64,000 bases of DNA from positions 9,555 to 73,554 of the forward strand of contig JADQBA010000028.1 of the NCBI GenBank assembly GCA_016903675.1, given 5' to 3'. This document shows, in pieces, positions 25,156 to 33,104 of this stretch (the stretch's first letter is position 1; each line of letters starts with the position of its first letter). The translations under genes were made by a program, and so were the position numbers. The DNA comes from Stigonema ocellatum SAG 48.90 = DSM 106950 (lineage in GTDB: Bacteria > Cyanobacteriota > Cyanobacteriia > Cyanobacteriales > Nostocaceae). The notes beneath the pieces are model-generated. The model did no database searches. It was not told the DNA's origin and saw nothing but the letters and a program-made list of their open reading frames with translations.

Positions 25156-25980
25156 ATGGATAGGGAGAAACTTGAGGATATCGAAATTGAATTGCTATTA
25201 CAAGGCATATTTCGTTACTACGGATTTGATTTTAGAAATTATGCATTGGCTTCACTTAAACGACGAATTTGGAATACGATCCATGCAGAAGGTTTAACTA
25301 GCATATCCGGACTGCAAGAAAAAGTTTTGCACGACTCGCAATGTATGGAAAGATTTTTGTACAAACTCTCGGTTAACGTAACTTCCATGTTCCGAGACCC
25401 TAGTTTTTTTCTTGTTTTTAAAAAAAAAGTTATACCTATATTAAGAACTTATCCTTTCATTCGCATTTGGCACGCTGGATGTTCTACAGGCGAAGAAGTT
25501 TATTCTATGGCAATCCTGCTATATGAAGAAGGACTTTACCACCGTTCTCGTTTATATGCTACTGATATTAACGAAATGTCATTACGAAAAGCCAAGGCTG
25601 GAATTTTTCCACTAGAATCTATGCAAGAATACACCCAAAATTATTTATTAGCAGGCGGTAAAAAATCTTTTTCTGAATATTACACTGCCGCCTACCAAAA
25701 CGCCATTTTTTCTTCAAATATCAAAGAAAATATCATTTTTTCGCAGCATAATTTGGCGACAGATAATTCTTTCAATGAATTTAATATTATTTTATGCCGT
25801 AACGTTTTAATTTACTTTGATAAAGTATTGCAAAAACGAGTTCACGAACTTTTCTATAATAGTCTCGTCAGGTTTGGGATTTTGGGTTTAGGACGCCAAG
25901 AGTCAATCAAGTTCACACCGCACGAAACAGACTATGAGGAATTAGAAAGAAGCGAGAAGCTTTATCGACGAATTCACTGA
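25156..25980 (+). CDS. cheR: CheR-type protein-glutamate methyltransferase
   Basis: A 274-residue SAM-dependent methyltransferase of the CheR family, which methylates glutamates on receptor-type proteins. The N-terminal helical domain (FDFRNYALASLKRRI) precedes the catalytic domain with SVNVTSMFRDPSFF, the SAM loop IWHAGCSTGEEVYSMAI, LYATDINEMSLRKAK and ILCRNVLIYFD. Length is normal. It is followed by cheB with an 84-bp repeat-filled gap. No chemoreceptor or CheA/CheW gene lies nearby, so targets are probably the flanking hybrid kinases or a receptor elsewhere, as in other CheB/CheR-hybrid kinase clusters. Confidence 0.93.
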   Translation: MDREKLEDIEIELLLQGIFRYYGFDFRNYALASLKRRIWNTIHAEGLTSISGLQEKVLHDSQCMERFLYKLSVNVTSMFRDPSFFLVFKKKVIPILRTYPFIRIWHAGCSTGEEVYSMAILLYEEGLYHRSRLYATDINEMSLRKAKAGIFPLESMQEYTQNYLLAGGKKSFSEYYTAAYQNAIFSSNIKENIIFSQHNLATDNSFNEFNIILCRNVLIYFDKVLQKRVHELFYNSLVRFGILGLGRQESIKFTPHETDYEELERSEKLYRRIH

Positions 25981-26064
25981 TGATTGGTTGATGGTTGATG
26001 GTTGATTGTTGTTTGGCATGAACAATGAACAATTAACAATTTACGTTTATTGCTACCATAGTTT

Positions 26065-26676
26065 ATGTTTAAATTAATTGTGATTGGCACATCTTTCGGA
26101 GGCTTAGACGCCCTCCAAGTCTTGCTAAAGGGTTTGCCAAAGAGTTTTCCAGTACCTGTAGCGATCGTTCTACACCGTCACAAAGCATCTTCTGACAGAT
26201 TGATCCCATTGTTGCAGGATTATAGCAATTTAATTCTCAAAGAGACGCAAGACAAAGAAGATATTGTGCCTGGATATGTGTATTTAGCTCCAGCAAGTTA
26301 TCATTTGCTGGTAGAAGGTGGAAATACAGTGCCATATCCTTACTTTGCCTTATCGACTGATGCTCCCATCACTTACGCGCAACCTTCAATTGATGTGCTA
26401 TTTGAAACAGCAGCGGATGTTTACGCCCAGAAGGTGATTGGCGTACTCTTGACAGGAGCAAATCATGATGGTAAACAAGGTCTGGCAAGAATCAAAGCAC
26501 GGGGAGGCAAAACAGTGGTAGAAGACCCGTCCACAGCTTCTTGTCCCACAATGCCCAAAGCAGCTATAGCGGCTGGTATCGTAGACAAGATTTTGCCACT
26601 TATAGATATTGCTAACTTTTTAGTGAAAATTTGTCAATGCCCTTCGGGCGGGTGTAGGGGAACACAAAAATTATGA
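26065..26676 (+). CDS. cheB: CheB-type methylesterase domain protein
   Basis: A 203-residue stand-alone CheB catalytic domain with no receiver. The triad is visible as Ser10 in VIGTSFGGLDAL, His37 in VLHRHKAS and Asp135 in TGANHDGKQG. It should remove methyl groups added by the CheR encoded just upstream. Lacking REC, its activity is probably not controlled by direct phosphorylation. The last ~12 residues (CPSGGCRGTQKL) run into repeat DNA, so the native C-terminus may have been slightly altered. Confidence 0.92.
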   Translation: MFKLIVIGTSFGGLDALQVLLKGLPKSFPVPVAIVLHRHKASSDRLIPLLQDYSNLILKETQDKEDIVPGYVYLAPASYHLLVEGGNTVPYPYFALSTDAPITYAQPSIDVLFETAADVYAQKVIGVLLTGANHDGKQGLARIKARGGKTVVEDPSTASCPTMPKAAIAAGIVDKILPLIDIANFLVKICQCPSGGCRGTQKL

Positions 26677-26770
26677 ATTATGAATTATGAATTATAAATT
26701 GAATCTCCCCTACACCCCTACACCCCTTCCACTCTCCCCTACACCCTTACACCCTTACACCCCTTAAAAA
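26660..26770. repeat. Heptamer repeats after cheB
   Basis: ATTATGA units followed by CCCCTACACC/CTTACACC units fill the space between cheB and the second hybrid kinase. Confidence 0.85.
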
Positions 26771-26878
26771 TAGCTAAATTTCTAACTTAAGATAGTGGGA
26801 ATATGTGAACCTTAAGCGTCAAAGTCAAAAGAAAGACGTGAAAACGTATTGATATCTTTCTCAAAGCATAGAGATAAA

Positions 26879-28249
26879 ATGTTGTCTGAAGCGAAAGTTA
26901 ATGTTCTGTTGGTAGATGATCATCCAGAAAATTTGCTGGTTTTAGAAGCAATTTTGGATAGCCTTGGTCAAAATTTGGTGAGGGCTATATCCGGTGCAGA
27001 AGCGCTAAGACGTTTGCTTCATCAGGATTTTGCAGTGATTCTGCTGGATGTGCAAATGCCAGATATGGACGGGTTTGAGACAGCAGAACTCATCCGACAA
27101 CGAGAGCGATCGCGCCATACACCAATTATTTTCCTCACAGCATTTAATACCAGCGACAACATGGTGTTTAAGGGATATTCCCTTGGTGCTGTAGACTACC
27201 TCTTCAAGCCACTTGAGCCTGAAATATTGAAGTCGAAGGTAGCAGCGTTTGTTGATTTATTCCAGAAAAGCGCCGAAGTGAAGCGACAAGCAGCAGAGTT
27301 AACACGGATGAATGCCGAACTCAAAAAACGCGAAGAGATGTTTCGCTCTTTAAGTGCTTGCTCTCCGGTAGGTATTTTTCTGACAGACACAGAAGGTAAA
27401 TGTACTTACACTAATCCCCGCTATCAAGCCATTTATGGCACGACACAGGAGGAGAGTTTAGGCGAGGGTTGGGTACGAACAATTCATCCTGAAGACCGAG
27501 AACATGTAATTGCCGATTGGTATGCTGCATCCGATGAAGGTCGGGAATACAAAGGTGAGTTTCGCATACTCACAGAAGGAGAAATACTACGTTGGGTTTG
27601 CGTTTCCTCATCTCCCATGCTTTGCGATCAAGGTCACGTCATCGGTTATGTTGGCACAGCAGAAGATATTACGGAGCGTAAACGCGCACAAGAAGAACAC
27701 ATTAAGTTGATTCGCGAACAAACAGCACGAGAAGAGGCTGAGACAGCAAATCGCCTCAAGGACGAGTTTTTAGCAACCCTTTCCCACGAACTCCGCACCC
27801 CCTTAACTTCAATACTTGGCTGGGCGCGACTCATGCGCCAGAGAAAATTGGATGCAAAAGCCACTGATCGAGCCATAGAAACTATTGAACGCAATGCTTC
27901 CTTGCAAGCGCAACTGATCGAGGATATTTTAGATGTCTCACGGATTATTCGTGGCAAACTTCCGCTGAATCTCCGCCCTGTCAACTTAGTATCTGTGATT
28001 TCGGCAGTTTTGGATTCTGTACGTCTAGAGGCTGAGGCTAAAAATCTTCAACTTGAATACATAATTCCGCCCTTAGAGAATCTAGGAGGAGAACTTTCTC
28101 CCCCCCCCACTCCCCCCTCCCCCCACTCCCCACTCCCCACTCCCCACTCCCCACTCCCCCCACTCCCCACTCCCCACTCCCCACTCCCCACTCCCCACTC
28201 ACCTCTCCCTTTCTTGTCTCAGGGGATTCAAACCGCTTACAGCAAATAG
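26879..28249 (+). CDS. Hybrid histidine kinase, N-terminal half (REC-PAS-HisKA), frame lost in repeat
   Basis: From ATG 26879 (MLSEAKVNVLLVDDHPENLL): receiver domain (LLDVQMPDMDGF), coiled coil, PAS/PAC (MFRSLSACSPVGIFLTDTEG), then HisKA with His303 (ATLSHELRTPLTSILGWARL). After LQLEYIIPPLENLGGEL the frame enters a CCCCACT heptamer array (~28098-28200) and leaves it in the wrong frame, ending at TAG 28249 where a neighbouring frame reads GDSNRLQQIVWNLVSNAIKF. The catalytic ATPase and a second receiver follow in that frame (to 29127). As it stands the product cannot autophosphorylate. The heptamer is open in all three frames, so gaining one unit or losing two would rejoin the gene. An upstream TTG (26849) is a less likely start. 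Confidence 0.85.
   Translation: MLSEAKVNVLLVDDHPENLLVLEAILDSLGQNLVRAISGAEALRRLLHQDFAVILLDVQMPDMDGFETAELIRQRERSRHTPIIFLTAFNTSDNMVFKGYSLGAVDYLFKPLEPEILKSKVAAFVDLFQKSAEVKRQAAELTRMNAELKKREEMFRSLSACSPVGIFLTDTEGKCTYTNPRYQAIYGTTQEESLGEGWVRTIHPEDREHVIADWYAASDEGREYKGEFRILTEGEILRWVCVSSSPMLCDQGHVIGYVGTAEDITERKRAQEEHIKLIREQTAREEAETANRLKDEFLATLSHELRTPLTSILGWARLMRQRKLDAKATDRAIETIERNASLQAQLIEDILDVSRIIRGKLPLNLRPVNLVSVISAVLDSVRLEAEAKNLQLEYIIPPLENLGGELSPPPTPPSPHSPLPTPHSPLPPLPTPHSPLPTPHSPLPFLSQGIQTAYSK
28098..28205. repeat. CCCCACT heptamer array splitting a hybrid kinase
   Basis: An imperfect C-tract (CCCCCCCC at 28100) is followed by about 14 CCCCACT or CCCCCCACT units. Both the 7-bp unit (not a multiple of three) and the C-runs are prone to slippage that changes reading frame. 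Confidence 0.93.
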
Positions 28250-29127
28250 TTTGGAATTTAGTCAGCAATGCAATCAAGTTCACACCTTCAGGGGGAAGGG
28301 TGGAAGTAGGAATATCAAAGGTAATGGATCATAGGAATGAACAACAACCAATTACCAGTTATGCCCAAATCACTGTCAGCGATACAGGTAGTGGTATTAG
28401 CCCAGATTTTCTTCCTCATGTTTTTGAACACTTTCGTCAGGCTGATGGCAGTATAACCAGAAACCAAGGTGGACTGGGACTGGGACTGGCGATCGTGCGT
28501 TACTTAGTAGAAATGCATGGGGGAAATGTTCGTGCACAGAGTCTGGGAGTAGGACAGGGAGCCACTTTTACTGTGCAGCTACCGCTGTTAGAAGTAGGAG
28601 ATATTCAGCAGGGGGGCAGGGGGGACTCGGGGCCCCCTCTGGGGATAGGGGGGAAAGGGGGGCAGGGGGAAGAAGAGACAGGCAATAATGTTCCCTCTGC
28701 ACAAGAGTCTCCTAGCCCCCCTGCTCCCCATTACTTTCTCAGTGGTTTGCAAGTGCTTGTGGTTGATGACGATACTGATACACGAGATTATCTCTCTACA
28801 ATGTTGCAAGAATGTGGAGCGAAGGTGATATCTGTTGCTTCAGTACGCCTAGCACTTTTAGCCCTGGAACAATCGCAGCCTGATGTATTGGTAAGTGATC
28901 TTGGGATGCCAGAGGAGGATGGCTATACTCTGATTCGCAAAGTCAGAAATCTGGAACCAGACAAAGGAGGGCAAATACCAGCCATTGCGTTAACGGCGTA
29001 TGTCAGAGAACAAGATTGTACCAAGGCTTTGGAGTCAGGCTTTCACACCTATGTGTCTAAGCCAGTGGAACCAACTCAATTAATTAGTTCGGTTGCAAAA
29101 CTGGCGCTACGCAATTATAGTCTGTGA
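28212..29127 (+). CDS. Hybrid histidine kinase, C-terminal half (HATPase-REC), out of frame
   Basis: The frame continues the kinase at 26879. HATPase motifs are N-box WNLVSNAIKFTPSGG, G1 VSDTGSGISPDF and G2 GGLGLGLAIVRYLV; then a linker (itself partly encoded by G/C-rich repeats at 28608-28730) and a receiver (VLVVDDDTDTRDYLSTMLQE, VSDLGMPEEDGYTLI, conserved Lys in VSKPVEP). The first possible start inside it is GTG 28300, which would cut into the N-box region, so independent expression of a working ATPase is doubtful. It is best read as the second half of one gene separated by a repeat-borne frameshift. Confidence 0.85.
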
Positions 29128-29146
29128 GAGTGCAAAGATTATCCAA

Positions 29147-30238
29147 CTATATTACCAGATCAGGAAACACCTCTTGCACAGCAGGATGAACCAAGCGATG
29201 ATTCTGCACATTCACACCCTTGGCTAATGCTGGGTTCAATTCCAGTGCCGATTTACCCAGATTCGCTAACTGCATCACGTATGGTAATGTACTATTGTTG
29301 AGTGCCTGGGTTGAAGTCCAGGGTACTGCTCCTGGCATATTAGGAACGCCATAATGCACCACACCCTCTTCAATGTATATTGGATTAGTATGAGATGTCG
29401 GGTGTACAGTCTCTACACAACCACCCTGGTCAACAGCTACATCCACAATGACAGAACCAGGATGCATTTGTTTTACCAAATGCCGTGGTACAAGGATAGG
29501 TGCTCTGCGCCCTGGAACCAAAACTGCACCGATCAGCAAGTCGGCTTCTTTGACTGTGGTTTCAATATGAGCAGAGTTACTGTAAAGTAGTTCCACTCTA
29601 GAGCCAAAGAGGGTTTCCAAATAGGATAAGCGATCGATGTTAAGATCTAAAATCTGGACAGTAGCCCCCATGCCCACAGCTATTTTAGCGGCTTCTGTGC
29701 CAACCACACCGCCACCTAAAATCACTACTTTGCCTGGTCTGACTCCCGGAACACCTCCTAAGAGGACTCCTCTACCACCTTGCGGACGTTCTAAGAACCT
29801 TGCGCCGAATTGTACTGCTAAACGACCGGCAATGACGCTCATAGGAGTCAACAGGGGTAATTTGTTGCTACCTGATTGTTCTACTGTTTCATAGGCTAGA
29901 GCACATGCACCACTATCAATTAAATGTTCAGTCAATTTCCGGTCAGCTGCTAGATGCAGATAAGTAAATAAGAACTGCCCTTTTTGCAAAAATTTATACT
30001 CGCTTTCCAGGGGCTCTTTGACTTTGATAACTAGTTCCCGATTCCAAGCAGCTTCTGGGGTAGAGACAATCTCGGCACCAGCGCTTCTGTAGTCATCATC
30101 TGTAAATCCAGCACCAGTCGCTGCTTGAGTTTCTACGAAAATACCATGACCATTTTCTCGTAGCACCCTCACACTATTCGGACTCAACCCAACTCGAAAC
30201 TCCTGATCCTTCGTTTCCTTGGGAACTCCAATTTCCAT
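29147..30238 (-). CDS. ald: Alanine dehydrogenase
   Basis: A 363-residue NAD-dependent enzyme interconverting L-alanine and pyruvate plus ammonia; in heterocystous cyanobacteria it serves nitrogen metabolism in filaments. The N-terminal substrate domain begins MEIGVPKETKDQEFRVGLSP and contains VIKVKEP; the Rossmann motif is VVILGGGVVGTEAAKIAVGM and the C-terminal substrate segment includes DVAVDQGGCVETVHPTSH. Full length and intact. It is convergent with the hybrid kinase half (20 bp apart) and divergent from the HLIP gene. Confidence 0.96.
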   Translation of the reverse strand: MEIGVPKETKDQEFRVGLSPNSVRVLRENGHGIFVETQAATGAGFTDDDYRSAGAEIVSTPEAAWNRELVIKVKEPLESEYKFLQKGQFLFTYLHLAADRKLTEHLIDSGACALAYETVEQSGSNKLPLLTPMSVIAGRLAVQFGARFLERPQGGRGVLLGGVPGVRPGKVVILGGGVVGTEAAKIAVGMGATVQILDLNIDRLSYLETLFGSRVELLYSNSAHIETTVKEADLLIGAVLVPGRRAPILVPRHLVKQMHPGSVIVDVAVDQGGCVETVHPTSHTNPIYIEEGVVHYGVPNMPGAVPWTSTQALNNSTLPYVMQLANLGKSALELNPALAKGVNVQNHRLVHPAVQEVFPDLVI

Positions 30239-30476
30239 TTACTGCCCCTAATAAATTTTTCTGTGTTCTTTAGTCTGTCAGTCTCATCCCTGGTTTTTTG
30301 AATCAGAAACTACGAATTCAACAGATTTATCTCTTATATCACCTACTGTACTTCAAACTTTTTCCCTTGACGATTACTGCAATATTCTTAAAATATATTA
30401 AGAATCGTAAATTGCTATAAAGGGAGACTCCATAACTCCTGAATACTTCACTCATATCAAAAAGAGGTTTTCCCGA
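30239..30476. promoter_or_regulatory. Divergent ald / HLIP promoter region
   Basis: 238 bp between divergent genes. A perfect 7-bp inverted repeat TTCTTAA-N6-TTAAGAA lies at 30385-30404, and a TATAAA-like box at about 30416 precedes the HLIP gene. The palindrome could be an operator, but no known regulator motif was matched. Confidence 0.45.
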
Positions 30477-30650
30477 ATGATCACACAACCACAGCCAAGC
30501 CTTACCCCCAGACTAGAGGAACCAAAGCTTGGGTTTAATGAATATGCTGAGCGTTTGAACGGTCGAGCTGCTATGATTGGCTTTCTCCTAATAGTGGTGA
30601 TTGAATACACCACCAATCAAGGAGTGCTATCATGGCTCGGTCTAATGTAA
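30477..30650 (+). CDS. High-light-inducible protein (HLIP)
   Basis: A 57-residue single-helix thylakoid protein. The chlorophyll-binding signature ERLNGRAAMIGF (residues 25-36, with Glu25, Asn28 and Arg30) leads into one membrane helix (MIGFLLIVVIEYTTNQGVLS). HLIPs bind chlorophyll and carotenoid, dissipate excess energy and help photosystem II repair and chlorophyll recycling under high light. ATG 30477 is preceded by an AAAGAGG ribosome-binding site. It is a monocistronic gene beside alanine dehydrogenase. Confidence 0.92.
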   Translation: MITQPQPSLTPRLEEPKLGFNEYAERLNGRAAMIGFLLIVVIEYTTNQGVLSWLGLM

Positions 30651-31084
30651 GGTTCGTAGTAGCGCTTTAGCGCCGGTTAAATCCCGGTTTTTTTCGTAGA
30701 CGCGAACGCGAGTCCGTCTTTGAAGGAGACGCACCAGACATTTTTTTAATTCCCCGTGTCAGAGCGTCCCCCTTTCTCCCCTGCTTATCCCAACTGCATT
30801 AGGGTTTGACCTACCACTCGCCTAAGGGTAGGCTTAAAATCCTAATTCTTGCTATACTAAAGTTGCTAATACTATAGATAATGAGGTTAATAACTAGTCT
30901 TGGTAGCGGTAATAAGTGCCCTGCCGCACTAAAAACAATTATAATACTCAGTACCCTCTAATGAAAAGTGCCAATTACGGGTGAGGTATTCACGGGAAAT
31001 TTATACAAAAGGTGAAAATCCCCGTAGTTCATCCGTAAAATGATAAGTTAACACAAAAGGTGAACTAGAATCAACCAAGCTGTG
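30651..31084. other. Intergenic region after HLIP
   Basis: Contains a GTAGCGCTTTAGCGCC hairpin and a GGTTAAATCCCGG-TTTTTTT sequence just after the HLIP stop, a possible terminator, then AT-rich sequence leading to the next gene. No gene was seen. Confidence 0.45.
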
Positions 31085-31378
31085 ATGAATGTTCTATTAC
31101 CTCGTTTTTTAAGGTCAGTCTACCGCAAAGAACCTCTAATCAGTATACTGATTACCATGGGAGCGGTAGATGCACTAATTGGTGGATTAGACTATAGCTG
31201 GTCACTGTTTACTTTTGGCTTGGCGACAGCAGGGGTAACGTTCGCTTATAGGTGGTGGCGTATCCAGCAGCGTCGCCCCTTGCCTGAAGAGCCTGTAGTG
31301 CAACATTACTTACCATCCCGTTCGTCAAGTCCTACTTTACCCATGCTGAGCATTTCTAAGAAAAAACCGCCATCATAG
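31085..31378 (+). CDS. Small conserved membrane protein, 97 aa
   Basis: The ATG at 31085 (MNVLLPRFLRSVYRKEPLIS) is preferred to the GTG directly before it. There are two hydrophobic helices (ISILITMGAVDALIGGLDYS and WSLFTFGLATAGVTFAYRWW) followed by a basic, proline/serine-rich cytoplasmic tail. It looks like a cyanobacterial inner-membrane or thylakoid hypothetical protein. No catalytic residues visible; function unknown. Confidence 0.65.
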   Translation: MNVLLPRFLRSVYRKEPLISILITMGAVDALIGGLDYSWSLFTFGLATAGVTFAYRWWRIQQRRPLPEEPVVQHYLPSRSSSPTLPMLSISKKKPPS

Positions 31379-31539
31379 AAATTGGATTGAGATTTGAGAT
31401 TGGGCAATTATATATGGATTGCTAAATTCCTATATTCAGGGCTTGTGATGCTCTCGCGTTAAGCCCTATGTTGGAATGAGGGGACTCCGTTATAAAATTT
31501 AAAATCGGTTTCCAGAACTCGCCCACATAGGCAAAACGT

Positions 31540-32715
31540 ATGAATAATTTCCATAACAAAAAACCAACTAGTCCTCTCAAATCTAAACATCCAACCACAG
31601 ATACACACAGATACACCCAGATAAAAAAGACTCTTATCTGCGTCCATCTGCTACAGGGTGCGGTTAAAAATCCAAAATCTAAAATCCCTTGCGCCACAAA
31701 TCTCTTGATGGTAATGAGCTTAGCAAGCGCTATTGCGATCGCTCCTTTGATTCAAATACCATCTGCCATTCCCGCCAATATCATCAAAATAACACCAAAC
31801 GTCCAAGCTCCTACCAGGAGCTTTTCTAATCCACTGTTGCTTTACACCCTAACAGAGCATACAGGAACCATTAAATCCCTAACCTTCAGTCCAGATAGCA
31901 GAATTCTTGTTAGTGGTGGTGCTGAGAACGATGGTGTCATTCGCCTGTGGGATACAGGAACTGGCAAAAGGGTTGGAATTATCCACAGGGCACACAAAAC
32001 AGCGATAGAATCTCTGGCGATTTCGCCAGACAGTCAAACCTTAATTAGCTGTAGTAATGATACCACAATTAACCTTTGGAATTTAAGAACTAATAATTTT
32101 ACGCGCTCCTTTGTAGGGCACACGAGTAATGTGCTATCTCTAGCTGTGACACCTGATAGTAAAGTGCTTGTCAGCGGTGCTTTGGACGGGATTCGCCTCT
32201 GGGATTTGCTACAGCAGCGTCCACTCGGGACTCTGGCACGTTTTGATAATTCGATTGATACCCTGGCAATTAGTCCTGATGGTCAGATTTTAGCAAGTGG
32301 TGACAATACTGGTGTCATTAAGTTGTGGGACTTAAGAGCAGGGAAATTAATTACTACAGTTTCAGCACATACTAATACTGTTACCAGCCTAGCCTTTACC
32401 CCAAATGGGAAAACCTTAGTCAGTGCTAGCCGCGATCGCACGATTAAACTCTGGAATATCAACACAGGAGAATTAGTTGGCACCCTAGTAGGACACAATA
32501 ATTGGGTGAACGCTATTGCCATCAACCCAGATGGACAAACTCTAGCCAGTGCTGGTAGGGATGGTATTAAGCTGTGGAATTTGACAACAGGTCAATTAAT
32601 TAATACACTGTATGGGCATTCGGACTGGGTCAGTTCCATCGCCTTTAGTCCTGATGGACAAATGCTCGCTAGCGGTGGATTCGACAGAAGAGTCAATATT
32701 TGGCTCGCTCAATAA
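31540..32715 (+). CDS. WD40 repeat protein with N-terminal hydrophobic segment
   Basis: A 391-residue protein: a basic N-terminus, a hydrophobic stretch near residues 55-75 (LLMVMSLASAIAIAPLIQIP) and seven WD40 blades (for example GHTSNVLSLAVTPDSKVLVS and GHSDWVSSIAFSPDGQMLAS), enough for one closed propeller. The first ~50 residues derive from repeat-like DNA, so the true start may be the in-frame ATG at about 31708 (MVMSLASAIAIAPL), which would give a signal peptide and an exported propeller. The 3' end overlaps the upstream open part of the next frame by 16 bp. Confidence 0.85.
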   Translation: MNNFHNKKPTSPLKSKHPTTDTHRYTQIKKTLICVHLLQGAVKNPKSKIPCATNLLMVMSLASAIAIAPLIQIPSAIPANIIKITPNVQAPTRSFSNPLLLYTLTEHTGTIKSLTFSPDSRILVSGGAENDGVIRLWDTGTGKRVGIIHRAHKTAIESLAISPDSQTLISCSNDTTINLWNLRTNNFTRSFVGHTSNVLSLAVTPDSKVLVSGALDGIRLWDLLQQRPLGTLARFDNSIDTLAISPDGQILASGDNTGVIKLWDLRAGKLITTVSAHTNTVTSLAFTPNGKTLVSASRDRTIKLWNINTGELVGTLVGHNNWVNAIAINPDGQTLASAGRDGIKLWNLTTGQLINTLYGHSDWVSSIAFSPDGQMLASGGFDRRVNIWLAQ

Positions 32716-32735
32716 ATAAAGGACAACCAGTCACC

Positions 32736-32972
32736 ATGTTACCTTTACAAGCGGAACTCTCGACAGAAGAGGCCGCCGATCTGCTCAACATCTCACGTCC
32801 CTATTTAGTCAAACTACTCTTAGAGGGAACAATTCCCTCGCGTAAAGTCGGAGTATATCGACGCGTACGGGCCTCCGACATTTTATACTACAAGCAACAG
32901 AACGAAGCGGCTCGTCATCAAGCCCTCGACGAGTTGACAAAACAGGCGCAGGAACTGGACATGGGATATTGA
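32736..32972 (+). CDS. Excisionase/MerR-like HTH antitoxin candidate
   Basis: A 78-residue protein from ATG 32736 (MLPLQAELSTEEAADLLNIS) with an excisionase-type winged helix: AADLLNISRPYLVKLLLEGT and IPSRKVGVYRRVRASDIL. A C-terminal helix follows. Such proteins commonly precede a PIN-domain gene and serve as antitoxins; a 15-residue PIN start does follow four bases later (32976) but is cut off. Intact itself. Confidence 0.78.
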   Translation: MLPLQAELSTEEAADLLNISRPYLVKLLLEGTIPSRKVGVYRRVRASDILYYKQQNEAARHQALDELTKQAQELDMGY

Positions 32973-32975
32973 TGG

Positions 32976-33104
32976 ATGCCTCTCACCGTCGCCCTTCTCG
33001 ATGCATGTGTTCTTTTCCCCTCTTCCCCCCCCTCTCCCCCTCCCCCCCTCCCCCCCTCCTCCAACTCGTGTTTCTTCAGAGTTTCCAGGTCTATGCGGTT
33101 TTAG
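32976..33104 (+). pseudogene. PIN-domain toxin start, truncated in a C-tract
   Basis: MPLTVALLDACVLFPSS is the start of a PIN-domain protein with the first active-site Asp (LLDACVL). It is then lost in a run of CCCCCTCCCC repeats (33015-33058), and the frame ends at TAG 33104 inside the end of the opposite-strand kinase. The remaining ~85% of the toxin is absent. This leaves the excisionase-like antitoxin without a partner. Confidence 0.7.

Noticed and set aside
28300..29127. An independent small kinase/response regulator starting at GTG 28300
   Set aside because: The upstream in-frame sequence is the missing part of the HATPase N-box region, so this is the second half of the split hybrid kinase.
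30400..30476. HLR1-type high-light element or NtcA box upstream of the HLIP gene
   Set aside because: Neither consensus could be found; only an unassigned TTCTTAA palindrome is present.
31422..31697. Minus-strand frames opposite the start of the second WD40 gene
   Set aside because: They overlap dispersed-repeat DNA and show no family features.
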